The position numbers were made by a program, and so were the translations under genes. This document shows, piece by piece, positions 1-5,260 of a stretch of 27,405 bases of DNA. Position 1 is the stretch's first letter. Each line of letters opens with the position of its first letter. Where the stretch lies: positions 1 through 27,405 of IMG/VR virus record IMGVR_UViG_3300006735_000182, one strand, 5' to 3'. This DNA comes from a virus. The notes beneath the pieces are model-generated. The model was not told where the DNA came from. It worked only from the letters and a program-made list of their open reading frames with translations, and did not search any database.

Positions 1-187
1 CATCGTAATTAACTTTTGTTACTTGGTTCTCAAGCCTATCCCATTTACGAGCAAGCATCATAAAAGCACCTACACCACCTCGCTTTTTCCAACTATCACC
101 GTAAGATTGCTCAGCTTCATGTAGCCCTTTTACATCTTCGTTTGCTAATGTATTTACTTTTTGTATTATTTTACTTCTAGTACTCAC
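1..187 (-). CDS. Partial Nmad1/DUF1599-like protein (C-terminus off the left edge)
   Basis: The first 62 codons of a protein that runs off the left edge. I chose the GTG at 185-187: it overlaps the upstream thymidylate-synthase-like gene's stop as GTGA and has an AGGAGAG Shine-Dalgarno about 6 nt before it. An in-frame ATG at 206-208 is an alternative start. The visible N-terminus is helical and carries SYGDSWKKRGGVGAF followed by MMLARKWDRLEN (about residues 29-55). From memory this is typical of the phage family DUF1599, also called nucleotide modification associated domain 1, which was named for its co-occurrence with DNA-base modification genes. No catalytic role is known to me. Its place as the last visible gene of the modification cassette agrees with that family name. 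The family call rests on a short N-terminal stretch, so confidence is moderate. Confidence 0.6.
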   Translation of the reverse strand, partial: MSTRSKIIQKVNTLANEDVKGLHEAEQSYGDSWKKRGGVGAFMMLARKWDRLENQVTKVNYD

Positions 188-1167
188 TTCACTCTCCTCT
201 CTAACCATTCTATACAAGCCCTCCTCCAAGCCCTATCCCCTATTAGTTGTGCAAACTTTAATGCAGTGGTCATATCTTTATCTTTCCAGCCTATCCATGA
301 ATCCATCATAGGGGTAGCTGTATTTGTAAGATAAGTATTAGTTAATCCTTCTATTGTATAATCATCAAACCATTTGTACAACTCAGAATCAAAATTATGA
401 GCATTATCTATTAATGGTGGCGAATTATAACTTAGCCCATCTTCAGCTAATAAAAGATAAGGTTCATAATCAGGCTGAAGAGAATACAAGTTTAGTTTTT
501 CTAATACATCTGTATATACATGGAGGTTATTACTTATTTGATAATAAGTACCTATTTTATTACCTGTCATAAGAGCCATATATTCTAATAAAAAAGACAT
601 ATGTACGGCATTCGCTCCATAAGCACCCCAGATCATATCATTACTTCTGTTTACTACACTCATATTAAGGTAACCTTTTCTAGCCCAGAAAAAGACTTGT
701 GTATTACAAGGATAATCTACACCTGTATTTGTTGAAGTTAAATCAACATAAGGATCCCACATACCTATTACAACTCTACGGTCATTGGGGTACTCTACTA
801 ATCTATTTTTAGCTATGTTTAATTGATCTACACCAAAATGTTTTCTCCAACGATATCCGTATGCACCATGAAAAGTAACACCATCATCGCTATAATTATT
901 TATTCTTCCGTTAAATTGGCTAATCCACTCTACATCATTACGACCTGCTAACATCCATAAGCTTTCCATAAAATGAAAATAAGGGTTAGCATCACGTTGA
1001 GGGTAAAACAACACTCTTTCCCAACTGTGTGTGTATTCTGTGCAAACAGGCATTGGAAACTCTAAAGCTTTACCATTTCTAGTGTCTACCTCTACCCCTG
1101 TGTTTTGGATAACCTGTATGCCGTGATATAAAGCCTCACTAACACCTCTACTATATATATTGTACAA
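184..1167 (-). CDS. Thymidylate synthase-superfamily enzyme, candidate dUMP hydroxymethylase
   Basis: A 327-aa enzyme of the thymidylate synthase/dCMP hydroxymethylase superfamily, which transfers a one-carbon unit from methylenetetrahydrofolate to C5 of a pyrimidine nucleotide. Visible landmarks are ESLWML (catalytic-type Glu68), GAYGYRWR (about 101-108), the nucleophile Cys154 in DYPCNTQ, the phosphate-binding VNRSND (172-177), GAYGAN (181-186) and NNLHVY (213-218, equivalent of the His/Tyr that bind the sugar). Asn186 can be aligned with the Asn that selects uracil; hydroxymethylases for dCMP have Asp there. The Trp pair that covers the methylene intermediate in true synthases is replaced by INNYSDD (about 89-95). 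I therefore favour 5-hydroxymethyl-dUMP formation over dTMP synthesis, but a plain synthase cannot be excluded. The start is TTG: a TAG lies just upstream in frame, and AGGAGG sits 5 nt before it. The gene follows the glycosyltransferase after 85 nt. Confidence 0.88.
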   Translation of the reverse strand: MYNIYSRGVSEALYHGIQVIQNTGVEVDTRNGKALEFPMPVCTEYTHSWERVLFYPQRDANPYFHFMESLWMLAGRNDVEWISQFNGRINNYSDDGVTFHGAYGYRWRKHFGVDQLNIAKNRLVEYPNDRRVVIGMWDPYVDLTSTNTGVDYPCNTQVFFWARKGYLNMSVVNRSNDMIWGAYGANAVHMSFLLEYMALMTGNKIGTYYQISNNLHVYTDVLEKLNLYSLQPDYEPYLLLAEDGLSYNSPPLIDNAHNFDSELYKWFDDYTIEGLTNTYLTNTATPMMDSWIGWKDKDMTTALKFAQLIGDRAWRRACIEWLERRVK

Positions 1168-1170
1168 TAT
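1157..1170. promoter_or_regulatory. 14-bp perfect palindrome over the TTG start
   Basis: ATATTGTACAATAT is an uninterrupted 14-bp palindrome that contains the TTG start codon (1165-1167) of the thymidylate-synthase-like gene and lies directly after its AGGAGG ribosome-binding site. It could be an operator-like site or chance in AT-rich DNA; the sequence alone does not decide. Confidence 0.3.
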
Positions 1171-1172
1171 GC

Positions 1173-1178
1173 CCTCCT
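1173..1178 (-). promoter_or_regulatory. Strong ribosome-binding site that decides a TTG start
   Basis: A full consensus AGGAGG on the minus strand, 5 nt upstream of the TTG at 1165-1167. There is no in-frame ATG or GTG between the upstream TAG and this TTG, and the next internal Met is residue 39, inside the enzyme fold. This makes TTG the well-supported start of the thymidylate-synthase-like gene. Confidence 0.7.
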
Positions 1179-1193
1179 ATGGCGAATGAGTTA

Positions 1194-1219
1194 TTATAGG
1201 GTACAAACATACCCTATAA
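1194..1219 (-). promoter_or_regulatory. 10-bp stem-loop in the leader of the TS-like gene
   Basis: A perfect inverted repeat, TTATAGGGTA (1194-1203) and TACCCTATAA (1210-1219), with a 6-nt loop. It lies in the 85-nt gap between the glycosyltransferase stop and the thymidylate-synthase-like start, ending 15 nt before the AGGAGG. On the minus strand no T-run follows, so it is not a classical terminator. It may be an RNA processing, stability or protein-binding element. Confidence 0.5.
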
Positions 1220-1252
1220 GTTAATTGTGACAGTCAGAGCCTAATCGAGTGG

Positions 1253-2248
1253 CTACTCAATGTTTAAGAACTGCCTGTATTGGTTACCTATTATTATAGG
1301 GTCGTGTAATTTAAGAGCATTATACCCATTTTCTCTAATTGATGGTATAGAATCAGAGTAAGCCCCATTGAGTATAGTAGCCAACTCTTCTGCAGATCCA
1401 ACAGCAAAACAATTATAATCAGGCTTCATATCATCAGGTTCGTCAAGTATCCACTTATTATGTATTATAGGAACACATCCTGCGTTCCAAGATTCTAAAG
1501 CTGTGTATTGTGTTCCACCACCATCACCCACTATTTGCGTCATATCTACATTAAACACATAATCTTGCATTAACTTAAACGCAAAATCATTTTCTCTAGG
1601 GTAATGGGCTTTAGATTGTACCCACTCTGGATACTTTGGCACAATTTTAAACCGAGTAAAAATTCTGTTTTCAAAACCTCTTATATTTATTTTCTTATCT
1701 TCAGCTAATAACCTATTAGTATCTAATAATATTTCAGTATGCTTATCAAAATCAATACGCGAAGTACTTACAGCCCCCTTTCTATCAAGGTTAGTATGTT
1801 TAGGAAAAGGTGTATAAGGGTGACGGATAAAGGTTGCTCCCTTAAAAGTTCTTGCACCTATTTGTCTAATAACAACGCACCTTTTAGGGTCTAAATCAAC
1901 AGGTAAGTTTTTTAATTCAGTTGGGTCATGAACAACTATACTTGCACCTATATCGTATAGCATTTGTGTTTCTTCTTTAAACTGCTTTGCCCCAGCGACA
2001 ACTAACTTAATCGTTTCTTTGTACTCGTTGTTTACAATAGTTTTACGATTCTTAGCCTCAGCCATAGAAATATTTCTATAATGTTTACCATAACCAAACT
2101 CACGGCTTTTGCGTTCACTCTTTGGTCTTATCTTAAACAGAGTACACTTAATATCTACGGCATTAAGGGCTTCCATCAAATGATTAGTATAAGTTACCCA
2201 ACCTCCATACGGATTAGGGCTTAAATAAAATAAATCTACATGTGTCAT
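1253..2248 (-). CDS. GT-B fold glycosyltransferase (GT4-like), probably DNA-base modifying
   Basis: A 331-aa protein with the layout of a GT-B, GT4-type glycosyltransferase. The N-terminal half opens with hydrophobic VDLFYLSPNPYGGW (4-17), the usual first strand and glycine loop. The C-terminal nucleotide-sugar half has GGGTQYTALESWNAGCVPI (243-261), which contains the E-x4-G pattern (Glu252, Gly257) that contacts the sugar nucleotide in this family. No signal peptide or membrane segment is visible, so it is cytoplasmic. The ATG overlaps the aGPT-PPlase-family stop as ATGA and has AAGGAC about 8 nt upstream, so the two are probably translationally coupled. Phage glycosyltransferases can modify DNA or cell-surface glycans; the direct coupling to base-modification genes makes DNA the likelier acceptor. 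Donor sugar and acceptor are unknown. Confidence 0.82.
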   Translation of the reverse strand: MTHVDLFYLSPNPYGGWVTYTNHLMEALNAVDIKCTLFKIRPKSERKSREFGYGKHYRNISMAEAKNRKTIVNNEYKETIKLVVAGAKQFKEETQMLYDIGASIVVHDPTELKNLPVDLDPKRCVVIRQIGARTFKGATFIRHPYTPFPKHTNLDRKGAVSTSRIDFDKHTEILLDTNRLLAEDKKINIRGFENRIFTRFKIVPKYPEWVQSKAHYPRENDFAFKLMQDYVFNVDMTQIVGDGGGTQYTALESWNAGCVPIIHNKWILDEPDDMKPDYNCFAVGSAEELATILNGAYSDSIPSIRENGYNALKLHDPIIIGNQYRQFLNIE

Positions 2249-3153
2249 GCTACAGGTCCTTCCAATGTTTTGTTGTAATTTAAAAGTGAATTAAGATGGG
2301 CATCATACTTACTACGAGGTGTACCTTGCCCTAATCTAACTCTTTCATACTTATCCCACTCACATAAGCTATGCTCTATTGTTCGCATGTCTACATTTTC
2401 AATGGAGACTACATTTCTAGTACCCTGTGCAATATCTAATACTTTTTTCATTTCTATATTAGACTGAACAGCAGTTAGTCCTTTGTTAAGGGGTCTATTG
2501 TATAATCTGTTTAACCCTCGTTTTGCTCCTGGACCTGCGTTCGCCCAAGTAAAACGGTCTGTCGCCTCGTCCAGTATGCGTGTGTAGTTGAGATCGGTAA
2601 CCACTTCGTAAGACATAAAGCCCCCTCCACCCCACCCACGATAGGCAGACATCGCATGGTGTAAGGCTTGTAACGACTGAGTGTTGGTCGCAATCTTGGC
2701 AAGCTTTTCTTTGCTTTCCCAAATAGGGGTGAGGAAATGGTCAACTACAACTTCTCCTTTAGGTAACTTTAACCCTTGATTAGTTATAATATATGCCCCT
2801 GTAAAAGTTCGCAACTTCTTAGCCAATCGTTCGGCGATTAATTGCTTAGTATATTCAGGATCCCACTTTGAAGCCCAACCATGAGCCTCAGCAAACTCAG
2901 TCGTACCAACCATTCTAAACAAACAACAGTTAAATATTATTTCGCCATCGGGTTTATTATGGTTTGGGTTTGTCCAGTTCTGACGCATCCATATAGTAAC
3001 CTTATCGTTTTCACGGAAAGGGTTTGTAAATTTATACTCCTGGAGTATTTTATCTTTTGTAAAGGGAGGTGGATCACCAATTACTTTTTTTCGGTAAATA
3101 GCATGTCGCTCATTTATCCAATAAAAGAACCTTTCTAAGTTCTCTATATTCAC
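2245..3153 (-). CDS. aGPT-PPlase / amino acid:DNA transferase family protein (HMUDK helical-domain superfamily)
   Basis: A 302-aa all-helical protein that I recognise as the alpha-glutamyl/putrescinyl-thymine pyrophosphorylase superfamily, described by comparative genomics in phages with hypermodified thymine. Members are thought to replace pyrophosphate on 5-(pyrophosphoryl-oxymethyl)uracil in DNA with another group. Supporting segments are ERHAIYRKK (15-23), then FTKDKILQEYKFTNPFREND (31-50) and KVT; a glycine-rich turn YRGWGGGGFMSYEVVTDL (171-188) reminiscent of helix-hairpin-helix DNA glycosylase relatives; NAGPGAKRGL (205-214); and IEHSLCEWDKYERVRLGQG (259-277). The start is GTG (3151-3153) with GGGAGAG upstream, 2 nt after the preceding stop; the next Met is residue 56. 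Part of the gene (about 2520-2700) is unusually GC-rich. Family call is firm, exact reaction is not. Confidence 0.82.
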   Translation of the reverse strand: MNIENLERFFYWINERHAIYRKKVIGDPPPFTKDKILQEYKFTNPFRENDKVTIWMRQNWTNPNHNKPDGEIIFNCCLFRMVGTTEFAEAHGWASKWDPEYTKQLIAERLAKKLRTFTGAYIITNQGLKLPKGEVVVDHFLTPIWESKEKLAKIATNTQSLQALHHAMSAYRGWGGGGFMSYEVVTDLNYTRILDEATDRFTWANAGPGAKRGLNRLYNRPLNKGLTAVQSNIEMKKVLDIAQGTRNVVSIENVDMRTIEHSLCEWDKYERVRLGQGTPRSKYDAHLNSLLNYNKTLEGPVA

Positions 3154-3155
3154 AA

Positions 3156-3767
3156 TTACTCTCCCATACCTAGCTGGATTACTTTGTTTTGAATAGCAAT
3201 AGTAATATCTCTAGCACTTCCTGGAGAAGGCTCTAACTTACGCAAAGATTGTAATGCTTCACCTAAAGTATCAGAGTTTAAAATAACCATCATATTTCTA
3301 TAACGATTTGTACCCTCACGCATAGGGGGTGAATCCATAAGCTTTTTTATCTTTACATGAGGTTCTAACTTATGAATAGGCATAGATGTCAATGTTCCAT
3401 CAGCAACTATGTTTAAGAATTCTTTGGTGGCTTCTGGTGTTAAATCAGTCATTTTCTTTCCTTCTGTTTTTTCTATAGTTTTATATTTTTTGGAGTGTGT
3501 TTCCACATATTCAAAAAAATTAATATAATGTTGGTCTTCGTTATACTTGTGGAAATGATATTGGTTACAGGCTACAAGAATCCACTTTAAATCTTCAGCA
3601 GAATAATCCCTTCGTAACTGTTGTATATCAGAGAAGACAATACTATACTCATTAACTTCTTTGCACTCTTTACTTGCACTTAATGTAGGAAAATGAAAAA
3701 AGCTGTAAGCTGTATTTTTCCCACTATTATTATCGTTTTCTAAAACGATATACACTTGTCTTGCCAT
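3156..3767 (-). CDS. Unknown protein, first gene of the modification cassette
   Basis: A 203-aa protein I do not recognise. I start it at the ATG of MARQVYIVLE (3765-3767), which has AAGGAAAG about 7 nt upstream. The longer reading frame from 3797 would begin inside an intrinsic terminator stem and has no ribosome-binding site. The N-terminal half (about 1-100) is rich in aromatic residues and contains HFHKYNEDQHY. The C-terminal half begins at MTDLTPEATKEFL, is predicted helical by eye, and ends VIQLGMGE. That internal Met (ATG at 3450-3452) has its own AAGGA, so a separate 98-aa product from 3156-3452 is possible. It sits 2 nt upstream of the aGPT-PPlase-family gene, so a role connected to base modification or simply to DNA metabolism is possible by position only. 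Confidence 0.7.
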   Translation of the reverse strand: MARQVYIVLENDNNSGKNTAYSFFHFPTLSASKECKEVNEYSIVFSDIQQLRRDYSAEDLKWILVACNQYHFHKYNEDQHYINFFEYVETHSKKYKTIEKTEGKKMTDLTPEATKEFLNIVADGTLTSMPIHKLEPHVKIKKLMDSPPMREGTNRYRNMMVILNSDTLGEALQSLRKLEPSPGSARDITIAIQNKVIQLGMGE

Positions 3768-3790
3768 GTATCTTTCCTTTCTATGAAAAA

Positions 3791-3828
3791 ATGCCAATGT
3801 TCATATTCTGCAATATGCACATTGGCAT
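3791..3828 (-). terminator. Intrinsic terminator after the DUF932 gene
   Basis: A long near-perfect hairpin: ATGCCAATGT (3791-3800) pairs with ACATTGGCAT (3819-3828), and inside it CATATT (3802-3807) pairs with AATATG (3812-3817) around a 4-nt loop, with a single mismatch between the stems. On the minus strand it is followed at once by TTTTTT. It stands 22 nt after the DUF932 stop. No T-run follows on the plus strand, so it acts in the minus direction only. Confidence 0.85.
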
Positions 3829-3850
3829 GACAAGGTTTATTTTGTCGGTA

Positions 3851-4873
3851 TTAAGATGCGTACTCTAGCACTTTAGTTAATGCTTTTCTCTTAGTATTAG
3901 CACCTGTCCCAAACCATGCAGAGTGTAAAGAGTTACCTATTACATTGGACTTTTTCTCATGGTCAACTACATAAGTCACTGCATTCAATGCTCCCCACCA
4001 AGTACCTTTAGCAGACTTTAGCTGGGATCCTGGGGAAGTTTCTATAGCATCAAGAACATTTTCAGCAGTACGAGAAAACTCATCTCGTAGGGGTGGTAAA
4101 CTTTCAAAGCTATCGGACTTACCTCGCTCTATAAGCAATTTAGGTTGAAGTAACTCAGCAATAAAATTATCAAGGTCAGCAGATTTGTACTGTTTACTAG
4201 ATAAAAACTCCGATTGCTCTTGGAAAGCTTTCATTTGTTGCCCTGAAAGACCTAATGCTTCCTCAGCAGCTTTTATAATTTCTTCGTCGAACATTTGTAA
4301 ATGTAGAACTCTGAAACGTTCACCGTCAGCACCGAGTGCCATTGTTAATGTATTGTTACAAACAACTCGTATCGGTGTAAACATAATAGTCATAGCTTTA
4401 CCAACTTGGTGACTATTGTTTATCAATAGGTAACCTTTAACTTCGTCGTCACCTGAAAGCTTAAACTTGTCAGTTAGTTTTGCTAACCCCCAAATGTCCT
4501 TGCCCTCTTTTAAGCTTCCTGCAGTTTCCATTTGCATTTGTCCTGCATCAGTAAACTTTTTGAAAAAGTCCATAACTTCTGCATTTTGAAATGGTACATA
4601 ACCATCACCACAGGAACTTAGTACTTTGTTGTCACTGTCACGCACTAAATGGTAACTGTCAGGGCAACGAATAAAGTTCGCTTCGCCTGAAGGGTCAAGT
4701 ATATTCCAAACATTTGCTTTGTCTGGAACGTAGGAAGGTCGCTTGCTAACTGTCCAGTTCAACTTCGCAGCTTCTAACATTTGTTCAGGTGTCATGTCTG
4801 ATGAAACCTGTTCGCCTAGACCATGCCATGGAACGTTTCCTGCATAAGCCATTGTTTCTATTTCGTGTGCCAT
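3851..4873 (-). CDS. DUF932 (phage/plasmid-like) protein
   Basis: A 340-aa protein of the DUF932 family, found on phages and plasmids, with no firmly established function. Recognisable features are the N-terminal VPWHGLGEQV (14-23) and internal motifs such as SCGDGYVPFQN (about 87-97), VKGYLLINNSHQVGKAM (about 145-161) and IRVVCNNTL (about 168-176). The C-terminal TWWGALNAVTYVVDHEK is also typical of the family. The ATG at 4871-4873 has AAGGAG 9 nt upstream. The gene ends just before a strong terminator, so it closes the replication transcription unit. In phages the family tends to sit with replication and recombination genes, as here, which suggests a DNA-metabolism role; that is inference from context. 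Confidence 0.85.
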   Translation of the reverse strand: MAHEIETMAYAGNVPWHGLGEQVSSDMTPEQMLEAAKLNWTVSKRPSYVPDKANVWNILDPSGEANFIRCPDSYHLVRDSDNKVLSSCGDGYVPFQNAEVMDFFKKFTDAGQMQMETAGSLKEGKDIWGLAKLTDKFKLSGDDEVKGYLLINNSHQVGKAMTIMFTPIRVVCNNTLTMALGADGERFRVLHLQMFDEEIIKAAEEALGLSGQQMKAFQEQSEFLSSKQYKSADLDNFIAELLQPKLLIERGKSDSFESLPPLRDEFSRTAENVLDAIETSPGSQLKSAKGTWWGALNAVTYVVDHEKKSNVIGNSLHSAWFGTGANTKRKALTKVLEYAS

Positions 4874-4889
4874 AATAATATACTCCTTT

Positions 4890-5186
4890 CTAATGAGTAG
4901 TTGGTTGATGTTGCACAGTTGGTAGTGAATTGAAGGTTTTAAAAGGTATATCTAAAAACCCCCTTTGCCCCTCTGCACCAAGTAATACTTCTACACGCAT
5001 TTCATGGTCATTGTGGGGCATACTAAATGTAATAGGAAACTTAACTTCATCACCATAAGTAAAGATTAATGTACTAAGGGCTTTTTTGTCAAGTGCTCTA
5101 TTGCGTTTAGTTTTGATGGCTACATTATTTGCTCTAGTAAGACTTTGCTTAGTAAAGTATTTGTAGCTGTCTTGTAATGTAAGCAT
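4890..5186 (-). CDS. Unknown small protein between helicase and DUF932
   Basis: A 98-aa protein starting at MLTLQDSYKYF. I chose the ATG at 5184-5186 because GAAAGGAATATA directly precedes it; the upstream in-frame ATG at 5201 would place that Shine-Dalgarno inside the coding region. The N-terminal 40 residues are basic (KTKRNRALDKK), and the rest alternates hydrophobic and charged residues as in a small beta fold. I do not recognise the family. It lies 16 nt upstream of the DUF932 gene and downstream of the UvrD-like helicase, so it is most likely an accessory protein of the replication block. Confidence 0.7.
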   Translation of the reverse strand: MLTLQDSYKYFTKQSLTRANNVAIKTKRNRALDKKALSTLIFTYGDEVKFPITFSMPHNDHEMRVEVLLGAEGQRGFLDIPFKTFNSLPTVQHQPTTH

Positions 5187-5260
5187 TATATTCCTTTCCA
5201 TAATGTTTTGTTGCTATTAAGTATTTTTAAAACATTTAGTTTAGATTGATAACTCTTTTG

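Noticed and set aside
354-572. Plus-strand 72-aa frame opposite the TS-like gene
   Set aside because: It is antisense to a conserved enzyme and has no ribosome-binding site or recognisable content.
1191-1302. TTATTATAGGGT repeated at 1191 and 1291, exactly 100 bp apart
   Set aside because: The second copy encodes conserved-looking residues in the glycosyltransferase C-terminus, and one 12-mer repeat in AT-rich DNA is weak evidence for a regulatory element.
2495-2744. Two extra minus-strand open frames inside the aGPT-PPlase-family gene
   Set aside because: They are out of frame within a conserved, GC-rich coding core and have no family resemblance; the GC patch simply lacks stop codons.
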